A DNA stretch of 64,000 nucleotides, from NCBI GenBank assembly GCA_021464245.1, contig JADCRB010000026.1:3014187-3078186 (forward strand). Reading direction: 5' to 3'. A model generated the notes under the pieces. The model had not been told where the DNA came from, ran no database searches, and saw only the letters and a program-made list of their open reading frames with translations. The number at the start of each line of letters is the position of its first letter. Within the stretch, counting starts at the first letter, position 1. Made by a program: the position numbers and the translations under genes. Below, piece by piece: positions 11,141 to 24,775 of the stretch. The DNA comes from Carallia brachiata (lineage: Eukaryota; Streptophyta; Magnoliopsida; Malpighiales; Rhizophoraceae).

Positions 11141-14100
11141 AGGGAAGCAAAAGGAGGGGTCTTTTTTAAGGAGGTGAAAGGGAGAATGAGTAATAAGAAG
11201 ACTAATGTTATTTTTGTGTGTGGGAAGTTGGGTGGGTGGGTGGCTATAATTATTAATCAAAAGAATGAATTAAGTAGAGAAACGAATCTTGGGGCATGCG
11301 AATTATGAAGGAGCTTACCTCCCTCCATACAAAGGTTGACCATATGGACACCTCCTAGAATGACTACTCTAGTGTCTATGCTCCTCATTGTCATAACAAA
11401 CAAACAAAAGAAAACTACCCTTCTCCTTTTCTCTCTCTCTTTTTTTTTTTTAATCTTAATAATTTTATTTTAACAGTGATAATAATAAAATAATATAAAT
11501 TATTAAATAATTTAATTTATAAAAAATAAATAAATTATTAAATATCATTAAATTATAATAAAAAATAGTTATATATTTTATTAGTCTTTACTGTTATTTA
11601 TTGAAAGTTATTTAATATTACTCTAAAAAATTATATAAAAAAAAAAAAGGTAAGGATGGTAGACATCGTCCGACTAAAGATAAATGCAGACTAAACCGGA
11701 CTACTAAGGCTGTAGTGCTGCTCTGGCAATTCTGATGAATTAAAAAAGACCAGAAAAATCAAACACATGAATCTTGCATGGAACGAATGACCCTCCTTAC
11801 CGCTACACCATAATGTTGACGATCCCTCTTATGCTCTAGGACTGTATACAAATTACAAATACAATTCACAAAGGCAGTGGGAGACACATCAAGAGAATGA
11901 TTCGCTTAACTCTTCGCCACCCATTAGCGTACCAAAATTAACTATTGCCACTTACTTTTCCTATGCCTTTGGGCGTTCACTATTTTGCTTTATTACATTT
12001 TTTTTGGTACAGTACTTTATTACATCTTTCAATTATTGGCCGACTCCCTTTTTTTTTTCGCATTTATTCGGCAGCCTTGATATTTCTCATCTTTTTTGGC
12101 TTCTTTTTGTTACAATGGTTTTCTAAAAAGACCTCATATCTTTGCTATTTACACTCATGCAAAAGTTGCTTCCAAAATCAAAACTTATAAGGATTAAAGA
12201 AGAGTAAATGTACTTGATAGCTATAAAGTTTGATTGCCAAGTCGTGTAGTTGGAGATTGACATGAGTCCCCTTTAAAACAGATTGCATGAACTGTTTCCC
12301 ACTCCATTTCTGTTTTAACTATAGGTAGATATGGGTATCGTGTCACATTGCTTACTAAAACAGCTTTCCTTTTAATAAATTGGGGGGTGGTGGGTGCTTT
12401 TTCATTTGCCTTATTGTGAAACTGGATGATTAGAAAAGGTTTTGCGCTATTTCTATAGGTTTAGCATCAAACGATCGTTATTAATGGGCTTGCCTGATTC
12501 ATAATTTGAGTATTGTTTTGTTGTATCATTGTATGCCGAAGTACAAAATAAATAAAAAAATCCTTAGCAAGATACCATTGTAGGTATTTTTAAGAATGGA
12601 ATCACTAGAATAAGCATTTTCTTTCTATCAAGCCAAAACAAAATGTTGATGCTTATAATAAATCAAAGTCGTCGTTTAATACTTACCTGGTTTTGATTTT
12701 GATTTTGATTTTTAAAAGAATTTTTTAATTAGATTAGTTCCCTTGTGTTCTAATATGGTTTGGAATCGCGTAACTATTAGATTGGTTCAGATTTAGAGTT
12801 TAACCCATTCGGTTCAAGTTCAATTCTGATTCCCAACACTATAAGGTAGAAGACACAAAGATTATTTATCCTCTACTTTCAAATAACTGATAATGGTGCG
12901 ACAGAATACGATTCATGAACAAGAATTCAGATCTTTGCTTAACTAGAAAGTTGCTGTGGTGTGTTATGGGACCTACTTTGCTATGTATGTGTGTAACATA
13001 CGTGTGAGCACTTTCAATAATGCCTTGTCGGCTATGCTGATGAGAGAAGTTAGTTTACCCGTAAAACATGATAAACCTAAAATAAGTGGGAACACCCGCC
13101 CCCCCCTTCCTTCTCTCTGCTGCAAACATCATCATCAACAACAACAAGACTTCTATTATTGGTCGATCGTGAATAATAATAGTATATGCCAAAACATTAT
13201 ACAATAATAATGAGAATTATGTCTTTTACGGCCTTTAATTCTACGGTGCCCGGCTCAACCATAAACCAAAAAAGTTGTGGTGCACTTTGCACCCGCATCC
13301 ACAAAATTATGAAATGGCCGCATTTAATTAAGCATTAATTAAGGAGGCTATTACATTAGTTGGGGAAGTTTGAAACTGTGTCAAAATCTATCCTTCATCA
13401 AAATTATATCAAGATTTAAGGAGAAGAAGAAGAAGAAAGATGTAATTGCTGAATGGTGGCTAAAAGGGCGTGCTGCATGACGCATTAAGAAAGTGCAGGC
13501 TCTGGTGATTATTATATTAGACATTTATATTTGACATTTTGAGTTTTAATTGCGGAATATGAGATCTATTAACATTATATAATTTATTTATGGCTAACAG
13601 GCCTCTTAACGGAGGGGGAAAAAAAAAGTGAAAAGGGAAAGAGATGGCCAAGAACGCAATTTTTATTAATGGGAAGTGAAAAATCTTCTACCGTTTTAAT
13701 TTTCTTATTCGTTACACGGAAATTATCTGGGTAAAAATCGACGCCACACAACAGTTTGTTACGTAAACAATGATACTGGTCGCAATGCGCATGCAATTAT
13801 TAAATTCTAGGAAACAAAACTAGCTGTCTCATAAGGGAATGTTTAGTGAGGATTTGTTGATGTTTTTTTAATTAGAATAATTTATTTTGTATTGATAGGA
13901 AAAGTCATCGAAGAATATAGAAGTAGACAGAATAAAATGATATTAAAAGTTGAATTTGCATTGATATTCTAGATTCATATCGTCCTAGATGCCACACATC
14001 TCAATTAGGAACAAATCAACAATCATCAATAATGTTTCTACAGTCAGCCTTTGATTGGAAGGATGAGACCAAACGAACAAAGACCCACCACATCCGTCCT

Positions 14101-16111
14101 CTCATAACTAGGAAAGTTACGATGTTGGATTTGAAAATAAAATAAAAGAATAAGATTTAAGTAGACAAATTTAATAAAATATGCAGTTAATTAAATAAGT
14201 GAACAATTAATATTTTAATAAAAAATTAAAAAAAGATAAATGAATTAATATTATACTTGTATTAAAAATTTTAAATTGTGGGTTCTAGTCATGAGAAAAT
14301 ATTTTCGCGACAAATCTTAGGTCCTGCCACTCTAGTCCCCTAATTTTTCTCCTTCAATTATATACCGAAAGGCCTGATGTGGTAATTATCATACACCATA
14401 GACATCATCATTTGCGTCAACTAATGGCAAATAACAATATCTTTCAAAAGAAAATCATTGGTGGCTTTGCTTTTCCAAGTTTCTTCCTCTTTGGTGTGCA
14501 AATAAATCATAATTCATAAGAATATTATGTATTGCATTATAAGAGTGGAATGTGTATAAAGCATTTTAAAATTACAGAAATTATCCAAAGGAATTTTGTC
14601 AGCGAGTGGCTGTATACCAAAAAAAAAAAAAAAAGCAAGTACATAGCCATTATGTTTTGGACCCTAGTAGATAGGCGTTGACTTTGATACAGTCGAGAAA
14701 TGAATTAACAATAATTTTTAGTTCTGTCAAGAAAAAAGAAAAATATGCAACCTTGTATTACATTCTTGTTAAAAAAAAAAAATGCAACCTTGTATTACAT
14801 TCTCGTTAAATTAATATTTCGCTCAATTTAATCACCCTTTTTAAATCTTTTTAGTCAAAAAATGGAAATGTAGTGCTAGTAATTTTTAGTTTTGTCAAGA
14901 AAAATTATGTTCTCACACCACATAACAAAACAAGTAATTCATAGACCAGTAAACACTGATTCAGATGATACGGGTCTAAATTCGTTTAATCAGAAATCTC
15001 AGTTTTAAATCTTGATAATGCAGTCACGTTAAATACATGTTGGGAGACTTTTGCCGCCCTTTAGAGTTTCACCCAAATTGGTCCAAATTAATCAGCTCAG
15101 TAGACTGAATTCTAAGCGATCTCAAACAAAACAAAAAAACAAGTAAGTCATATAATTAAACTCACAAAAAAAAAATCATATTTAATAATAAAATTCAGCC
15201 TCTCACAATTGTGCATATCAAAATATATGTGTGGCTTTACTAAAAATTTTGACAAAAATTTTAACCTTTACGAAAATTCTAACACAAGATATTATACGAA
15301 TGAATCATCTACTTACTAAACAACAATGATTGGTGATACCCTTCTATACCTCACCCATACCAAACAAGCCCCAATAAAATAGTGGGGTTCTCATGCCATG
15401 GCTAGTATGAATTTCTCTATCATTTCTATTATTAGAACTTGTACAGAACAACTGATAGAGCAACGGCGCAAACACACGGCGCGCAACTTTGTACGTATAA
15501 AAAATGAGGACACGTGTCTCCACTATGTGGAGAGACAAGAAGGGGCCCACCAATGATTTCGGATGATGGGCATTTGATTCCGTGTGGGGTTGATGATTAT
15601 GTAGCCACTAGCGTAGAAGTTGGCAATGATGGAGGAGAGAATTTAGGATAAGGTTTTTGCCATGTTTCCTTTCCTTCCCTGCCGCCTTTAATAGTGTAAG
15701 GAAAATATTAGTTAGTATTATTATTTAAATAATAATATAATATCAATAAAATGATATAAATAATTATATAATTGATATAAAAAATAAATTATTAAATATA
15801 ATTAAATAAATTAAGTGATTATTTTATTAATATTTAAAATTAAATTGTGTAATAAACTTCTTAATTAAATAATGTATTGTATTTTACCATATTTTCCAAT
15901 ACCACATACATACTTATCTATGGGCGTATTTCTATATTTCTGTTTTTAAATTAAATTAGTCAACGGTCACTAATAGAGATCAGTATCAATAGCAATCGGT
16001 ACCAATGCGACAAATATAACGTAATGTTGTGGGACAAGCTGCTATAAATTTTTCACTAAGCTTCAAAGTACTGTCTTGGTGACTAACATAAGATTTAGAA
16101 TTGATTAACGT

Positions 16112-16156
<45 letters not shown>

Positions 16157-16659
16157 GTGTCTGACAAATGAAAAACATGAGAGATATTCTGCAATTCTAT
16201 CTAAAAGGATTATAACTTGATGCCATGTATTGAACCTATTAGAGTAACAAACTCTATAGCATTGACATGTTAGACTAAGGAAAAATACCTTGGTATCTTA
16301 CATAAGAAATTTAACTACTCTTACAACTGTACATGTTTAAACGTACATTTAATCAGATCATATTTTAGCAGAGAGTGCAATGTGAACATGCATAGAACCA
16401 ACGACTCTTTTTATAAATGACAACGTTAAGCATGGCAGTAGTGTATAATCAAGCATCACGCTGCACAATTCACGCGTTCTGTTTACCATGTCAAGGTTAT
16501 GGAGTGTTGGATAATAAACTAGTACTATCAATATATGTATGTATATAATCCAACGGGTTATACCAACGCATCGCAATCACGTATGGCCACTTTCCTCATA
16601 TAATTAACACACGAATACAATTTCAATTAGCTAGTTGTAGCTAATAAGTTTAATTAATA

Positions 16660-17333
16660 GTGCTTTTTATTTTTATTCATTTTTTAAGTATAATTTTACA
16701 CTACAAAATTATTTTATCATTTTTTTCATTTTAAGTAGGCTTTATTTGTATGTGATGTGAAATTATAACTGAGTTATATTAATCCTAAAAATAAGTCAAA
16801 TTACAAAATTTTTAAATTTATTTTGACTCCTTTTTTAGTTTTGTGAGTATCATATTATATTCCTAAGGCCTCGTTTGGCTATTTCCTATGAGAAAGCAAA
16901 AAGAAAAGAAAATTTTAAAAATTTTTATTCATTTTTTTTATTCAATTTCTATCAATTTAAACAACTATCTTTTATTTTTTCTCTCACAAATTACTAGTGC
17001 TTTTTATTTTTATTCATTTTTTAAGTATAATTTTACACTACAAAATTATTTTATCATTTTTTTCATTTTAAGTAGGCTTTATTTGTATGTGATGTGAAAT
17101 TATAACTGAGTTATATTAATCCTAAAAATAAGTCAAATTACAAAATTTTTAAATTTATTTTGACTCCTTTTTTAGTTTTGTGAGTATCATATTATATTCC
17201 TAAGGCCTCGTTTGGCTATTTCCTATGAGAAAGCAAAAAGAAAAGAAAATTTTAAAAATTTTTATTTATTTTTTTTATTCAATTTCTATCAATTTAAACA
17301 ACTATCTTTTATTTTTTCTCTCACAAATTACTA
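16660..17333 (+). repeat. 337-bp tandem duplication
   Basis: Copy 1 (16660-16996) and copy 2 (16997-17333) are almost identical, with one substitution seen near 16931/17268. Each contains the motif GGCCTCGTTTGGC, which resembles the terminal inverted repeats of plant DNA transposons and MITEs. A partner end was not found. Confidence 0.93.
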
Positions 17334-18533
17334 TTCATTTTCTTTCTCACAACTTCTAATCATTATTTTTTATCAATTATAACATCATTATTACTATATT
17401 ATTTTTTATTTATTTTTTTTTTATTTACTTTCTATTTAATTTTTTATTAACCAATCACACCCTACCTGCGAAATATATTCACACACTTTTGTTGACAACA
17501 ATGTTGAAAAGGCAAAACCATCTCCGAAGGCGGCTCTAATTACTTCAATCTGAAGGAGTCAGGGGCGACGGATTTCTTTTCTTTTCTTTCCTTTTCCCTC
17601 CCCAACACCCGCGTTCACTTGGTCCAAATATTGATTAGAAAATTAGTCAACTTAGGTCACGAATGACATAAAGTGCATATATTCATAGGTTTTTTTTTCT
17701 CCTTTAAAAGTCACTAATTTCCTTTATGTTTTCCTTTTTTTCCTAAATGCAAAAAAAAAAAAGAAAGAAAAGAAAAGGAAGTCCTTTTACGTGGTTGCAA
17801 AATCTTCCGTCTAGGAAGAACATCGTCTTTTTCATTTGTTCCCAATTTTCCCTCCTAATTTAATAGTTGGTGGCCACTAAAATATAATTAATATAATAAT
17901 TTTATTATATAATTTAATTTTAAATAATAATAAAATAGTCATTCAATTTATTCAATAATATCTAATAATTTATTTATATATATATTTTTAATTTCAATGT
18001 CTAAATGGTTCACATCCTTTTCCCAATTAATAATTAGTCATTACTATTATGGGAATATGCTTGATTCTCTAAGAACGCAATATATAGAATATTACCTCAA
18101 AGAAAAGGGTGAAATCAAGTGGGCCTTTAATGATAAAAAGAGGTGCATAATGCACTTCATCTCCAAATATATAAGAAAGGAGTTGAATTTGTAGAAGGAA
18201 AAGGAAAGGAGTGAAGAATCATTCGGCATTGGAGGCAGAGAGTAATGTTGTGAACATCCTTGTCCCATTTGTGGAGAGAGAGAGGGAAAGAGAAAAGTAT
18301 CAAAAAACAAATCCACCGACTAACGATAAAGTTAAAGACTTTAGCTTTGCCTTGTCCCACTTGAACTCTCTTTCCTAAGACTTATTGGATGCAGCTTTCA
18401 CATAGAAGCATCATTGCTTGCGTTTAAAAGTAGTAAAAGATGAGACCCATGTCAGTCCCACTTAAATAGTGACTTACTTAGAAATCCCTCCATGCATGGA
18501 CCCACACAAATGCACTTGACGGGGGGCGTTAAC

Positions 18534-18770
18534 CTAGCCTAGAAATTGACTTGGTGGTTGGGAGCAAGAGGCAAAATTCAGTTGTGGAATTACCCGTTGT
18601 GGCACAAAGTTAAGGCAATAGGGACCCATTGTATAGTTTCTCGCATATGGGCCTTTGTTTAAGGGACATGGCTTCTCATTGGCACATCGATGATGGTGGT
18701 GGTGGTTGTGGTGGTGGTGGTCGAGGTGGAGGAACAGGCTTTGAGCCGCGTGGTCATGACTCTTGGCCAT
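18534..18770 (-). CDS. candidate small His-rich protein (78 aa), unknown
   Basis: This open frame on the minus strand encodes 78 residues: MAKSHDH, then a His/Asn-rich run (residues 18-27), then a cysteine-containing C-terminal half (RCANEKPC, GPYCLNF) ending SQFLG and TAG. Base composition is much less AT-rich than the flanks. A plausible 3' splice site (polypyrimidine run then ACAG at about 18779-18795) lies just upstream, so it could be a last exon. I do not recognise the protein and see no signal peptide. It may equally be a non-coding transcript or chance. Confidence 0.25.
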   Translation of the reverse strand: MAKSHDHAAQSLFLHLDHHHHNHHHHHRCANEKPCPLNKGPYARNYTMGPYCLNFVPQRVIPQLNFASCSQPPSQFLG

Positions 18771-21700
18771 ACATCCCTGTAATTGGAAAAAAAGAAAATC
18801 TATTCTATTTATTATTTTTTGTCTTAGAAGGAGGAACAGAATCCCGTAGTAAAAAAGAGACAGAAATTCGAATCTTGTCACTGTAAAAGACAACACGCCT
18901 TTTTCTCGTGTCTACATCTAATTCCCAATTTATATTATTTATATTAGGTTAATTATGCATGTATATTGGGGCTGTGGTATCGCTTTCACAATTGAGCTGC
19001 ATCAATATCCATCCATTTTGACCGCAATCTATGATATCATGACAAATTAACATTAGTCAAACTCCACAGAAGAAAAAGGGTTCTCCCAATTGAGGCACAA
19101 TTAATTGACTTTGAAATGATCGGACTACTGGTGTAGGGGTTATATGTAGTCCTAGTTAAGCCACCGTTGTTCCTCCTTCTTCCCCTTTAATGCCGGCTTG
19201 TATAATTTTATTTGTTTTGTATGCTTGACTATTGTCTTGGTTCCTATTACCATTCATCACTTTAAAGAAAACTTCTACAGAATCGATAATGAATATGGAC
19301 TCACAGATATATTTTGGACCCAAACTTGAACTGGTAAATGCGTTAGATGGTGCATTTATCGGGGTAGGACAAAGAAAATTGAAAATCGAATATCAAATAA
19401 TTGAAGCATACGGCATAATGTCGGGAAATGACCCAAAGTTGCTTATCTTATTATCAGAATATGATTATGTTCTCATCATTCTTATATTGAAAAAAAATAT
19501 ATTTGATTTGTACTTTGACATAATTAATGATTATACTGACAATTATTAAGGATTTGCTAGTACGAATGATGAATTTGAGATTGTGTAAGTTAAATACACA
19601 GTCTCAGTTTTAAATTTCTTTAAGTGCATTACATATTTTAAGTAGGGAGTTATGATAGATAGTATATTTTTTCCCTCTTCGTCAAACCCAAGCAACACGA
19701 ATATTTGTCGAGCTCCTAACTTTTCAACAAGTTCTTCCGTTTTCTATAGTTGGAAAAGTGTGTACCCAAAAGAAGTTAGGAAAAGGGAAAAAAGCACATG
19801 TACACAACACAAATAATGGAAACTATTGCTTATCAATCATGAAATTGATATAATTTATGAAACGTCTATCATAGATTTCGCGTAAATTTAAACATCTCAT
19901 GTTGAATAATTGTGCCGCTACGCATTATAATTGGTTTGGCCATCATGCACTATCGACCATTATGGTCTTGGTTTACGCAAATTATGCATGATTGGTTCAA
20001 TTGTGAACAAGCCACAAATGTTGGAAAAGTCCAAAACGAAACGTGGGGGAATTCTAATTGAAAGTTCTTTTTTTTTTTTTTGATAATATATTCGAATTCA
20101 TAGTTTTTAAAGATATTTTAAAGGGGTAGAGATTTGTAGATATTTTTCGGACAGAAACAGCGTATTTAAACCTTAACAACCGATTTATCAGTTGGCTTCT
20201 CTTTGTACATTTATACTTTTTAAGAAATTCACGGTTGATTTTAGATTCGAAAGTATGTTGCATGCTGACAATTTGTTGATCAACCTTCCCTTAATCCCTT
20301 TCCAATGTAGAATTTTCTTTTTTATTAGAGATTAAAATGGTGTCATACATTACAAGTTTCATCCATCTCCTAATGGATGGACTGCAGGTTAGAATTATGG
20401 GTAAGGTGTTCAAAGTTAAACTTTAAAATAAAAAGCATGGTTTCGTGCGAGGAGAAAATAAGTTAGACGAGAATCAGATGAGTTGACATGTAGACTCTAC
20501 ATATTAAAAATAGTTTTTTTAAAATTTTAAATTTTTTTGTTAAAAAAATACTAATTTAAAAAAAAATATGAATCTCACCCATAAACTCACTCTAATTCGC
20601 CTACAAAATTTTTTTGCCTACCAACTTTTTCCTTAAAATAATACGGACCCCAATCGTTTGAAACTATTATTATTTTTTATTATTATTTTCTTTATACAAC
20701 GGCCCTTCGGCCCCATGGTCAAGGCCTTTTTAGACTTTCAGCATTTTCATGACGAGCCACGAGCAAAAAAATGGCCGGCAAGCAAAGTTCTACAAAAGAC
20801 AAACTGTGTGCACGTGAGTTTGGACCCGCATGTGCCCATTCCTCACAACATTATCTTCACAAAAAATGATACCTTTTTTTTAAAAAAAATTTAATAATCA
20901 ATAATTATAATTAAATTAATAAAATATGTGTTTAAGTTGCGTTTATTCCTCGCATCTACGTTATCTTGAATGGGATCATTCTCATCATGGAGCCCGTCCC
21001 AAAAAAACAAAATGAAAATGCAAAAGGGAAAAAGTTATTCACGAGACAAAACAACTAAGATAACGTGTGCATTATTGACCAGCTAAAAAGCAGAAAAGGG
21101 CAAATGTATCAGCCAAGGCGTCTAGGGTATGGTTATTCTTTCTTTGTCAAAAGTTGCCGGATGCTTCTCAGCAAAAAGGGTCAACTAGTGCAATCATGCA
21201 CCGGATTTGATGGTTGATAATTGAAGAACCTTACAAATGTTTAGTAATAATTAAGACTACGATTAAGTGGGTGTAATTTAAAAAAATATATACATATAAA
21301 TTTAATAATATTTAATAATTTATTTATTTAAATTTAATTATTTAATAACTTATATTATCATTTTGACCTCACTTTAATTTTACATAACTTACATTTACTA
21401 AATATTTTTTTAATAATTAATATTTATACTGTATTCAAATAGTGGGATACAATATTCAAGCATGGTATTGGTACGTTGAATTAGAATGAGATAGAATGGA
21501 CCCGACTTTGCTTGCTTTTGAATCAATAATTGCACCAACAAGAAAAAGCTCAAATTATTAATCAATAAAGCATTCTTTGCAAGTGGAAATTAATCCTGCT
21601 AACCCCAATTGACACGCTTGGTTTGTCATAAATCAATGCACGTGGTTGCAAAATTATTGCATTCTTTGATACGTCAAACGCTTTATGCCCAGGAAGCTTG

Positions 21701-22240
21701 ACAACGGTAGTAATGCGGTGGGAGGCGCATGAAAGCACACAATTTATCTACCAGCTCAAAAATTTTATGAGATACAAAATTTATTTAATAATTTATAATT
21801 TTTTTAATTTAATAAATTTTTTATCATATTACTTGATATCAATTTGCACCTACTGGATTGCTATCATGTTTTTATGAATATTATTATTTTTCCATAAATT
21901 TAGTGTAAAAATGGAGGCCACTTTATAATGCAAGCATCACAATCTTTTTTACAGAATTATAACATACTACTTATACTTTCTTATTTTTTAGGGAAAAAAA
22001 ACAGAGAGAAAAATATATATATATTTTTTTTTATCTGAAGAGAAAAATATATTTATGGTGATGAACAAATTATCAGGCCCTTCACTAGATTTGGGCTTGC
22101 ATTCCTGTCTTATTTGGGCTTATCGCCGTGCAGACCCCAGACAACCCTATGTCGTCAAATTTTGTTATGTGACCGTATCTTCTAAAATATATTTCTGAAA
22201 GGCAAAACTATATGACGCAAAAATTTAAAAATTTTCATAT

Positions 22241-22287
22241 CAATATATATATATATAATATAATATAATATAATATAATATAATATA
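22241..22287 (+). repeat. AT then TATAA microsatellite
   Basis: A short (AT)n tract passes into about six repeats of TATAA. Confidence 0.85.
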
Positions 22288-24654
22288 CAGGGATTGTCTC
22301 AATGGGACTAACATTCAGTAATGCATTTTGTTAGGAGCACGACTATTATAATTTTACTGGAAACATTGACTGTTTTGAACTGGATGATGATCGTAACGGG
22401 CCATGGATTAGATTGTTGGAACTTGCAGGTCAAGAAGGGCAGCCCTTTTGTAATTAATAAAGCAATGTTTATGTTGAGATCAATATTAATGGCTTAAATT
22501 TCCATTCTACGGACATATGATTTTAATTATACCGATTTTTGAGAGGAATGCTGGAAGAACTTTGGAGTTATACCTAGGCGGATTTGGATAACATTGGAAT
22601 TCGAAGGAGATGCAATGAGGAAATGTTTTGCAATTTAAATATATTAGAGCCTGGTTACATCACCATACGTGTGATTGGATTGATAAGAGATTTAAGATCT
22701 TGACTTTATGGTAAGGAGTTTGAATTATACTAATATTGAATGTTGAGTATAAACTTACTATAAAAGATATGTTGTAAATATTCGGTTTTTTTTATATCTT
22801 TTCTAGACACAGAATCACAATTATAACTATAAGACACTACCTTACTTTTCTATTTTTAGAATTTGAGAAAAATGAGCTTGATTACCGACTACCACCGAGA
22901 CTCCTTTTTTTTTTTTTTTTTTCTTTTGGTTCTACAAAAAAAGAAAAATAAAAAAAAAGTATGATATACCGCAGATTTTGGACCCTTTTCTGAACCCTGT
23001 AATCTACCAAACGTCATTGCCTTTTTTTTTTTTTGGTTCTTTTCTCATCAACGTTATGGTACTTGCTAATGCGTATATTATATGTACTAAAATGAACGGC
23101 ATGAATGAAGCAGGAACTTAGAAGCAATGAAATCAAGGAGAGTCCTTTCTCAAAAAAAAAAAAAAAAAAGAAATCAACAAGGAGAGTCCTGCAGTTTCTC
23201 TGCACAGTTATTATAGAAAGTACAATGACACAATAAATCCAGCATTTTGTTCCTTTTTATTGTTTCTCGTCATGCATATATGAGAGGGGAACTCAAATCA
23301 AGCGGATTTTTAAGGGTGGATATATGATGATCGTCACTTTCAATATTGTACCGCCAATCAGACTGCAGATGGGGTTTAGATCTTTGCTTCTGTGCATCAA
23401 TGACCCAAAAAAAAAAAAAAATTACGTTCATCCTAAAACAGAGTTGTATTGTTTCAAATCAAGTAAAAGCGCTTCATTTTGTCCTATCATGAAAAATTAC
23501 TAAATACATAATAGCTAGCAATAAACGACTTGAGAGCAGGGGAGATCAACTTCAACCAAATTAGGAGTCCTGGAATGCTTTGATATGCAATAGGAGTAAC
23601 CCAAACAATCATCTGAATGTCAGATCCAATGACTGACTAATTGGTTAATTGCACAAAAGGAAATCCCATTGTTGGTTTTGAGCTTGATCCCCTATAGTTA
23701 AGTAAACAAGCATATATATCTGTGCAAAGCTACGGTTGAAATCTACACACACTATCTCTTACAATGCTTTCCCTGAGGCTGATTCCTCATCAGCAGCTTA
23801 AATTCTCCAAACACTTTTTTTCGTGGATGTTTATTGCTGTCATCTTTACGAATTAACAGTACCATATATTTTGCCCCTGAAAGTTCTTCGGGGCGCTTCA
23901 GCAGGCTCCTGAGTTCAAGACAAAACCAGTCGATGATGATCTGTTCGGATACAACCTTAAAACATTCCGACGGTAAGGTCATGTAATTGTGATTTCAAGT
24001 ACTTCTCTCAATCTGCCGTGTCCATGGCCACCTTTTAGGTTTCGTTTCTTTGGAGCAACAAACTTCTTTCCGTTTCCTTGACAGTTTTCAACATGAACGT
24101 CTGCCCCAAACCCACAAAAATCATTCACAAGTCCCCATTGCAAGCAAGGACGGATCCAGAAAACAATCTTCCCCGGGGGGGAGGGGTGTGGAGGAGGGAA
24201 TTTATAGATGTAAATACAATAATAAGAGTCATGTATAAGATGAAAAATTAAAAAATTGTATTAATTATTTTGAATAACAAATATTATAATTATATTTTGT
24301 GAATTTTAATGTTTTGATATTATTTTTCTAATTAGAATCAATTTTACAAACAAATATACATATAAATATATAATTTTTTTCTAAATATTTTTTTTTCTTT
24401 TTTAGTGTCCTTTTCTAACAATTTTTTATTATAATATAAAATATTTCTAAAAAGGATATAAAAACAAGAAAAAATTATTCACACAAAATTTGAAAATAAA
24501 TAGAAAAATTTATTGAATTATTTTTTTAATTAACATTGCAAATAGGGAAGATGAAAAGAAAAACTGCATTTGAAAGCCTTAAAAAAAAAAAAAAAAAGGC
24601 CTTTAGGAAAGGAAAAAAAAAGGTCCATTCAAGCCTTAAGGAAGCATGAAAGTA

Positions 24655-24775
24655 ATTAAAAGAAAAAAAACCTCAAATGCTTATGAGAAGTCTCGAACAT
24701 GGACAACCGGGACAATGCACAGGTGAGGGAGGCAGAACACGCTTGCCACTGAACTCGGTTATGTTCTCTCTTTCA
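24655..24775 (-). mobile_element. SINE-like tRNA-derived sequence
   Basis: On the minus strand an A-box-like sequence (GTTCAGTGGCAAGCG, near 24742-24757) is followed about 50 bp later by a B-box-like GTTCGAGAC (24691-24699). Shortly after this comes a T-rich tail. This spacing is that of a tRNA-derived plant SINE promoter. No target-site duplication was found, so the call is tentative. Confidence 0.35.

Noticed and set aside
19232..19549. 105-codon plus frame
   Set aside because: It is rich in Ile, Asn and Tyr as expected from random AT-rich DNA, with no recognisable domain.
22330..22700. Possible coding fragment (ELDDDRNGPWIRLLELAGQ)
   Set aside because: It is short, interrupted by stops, and matches no family I can name.
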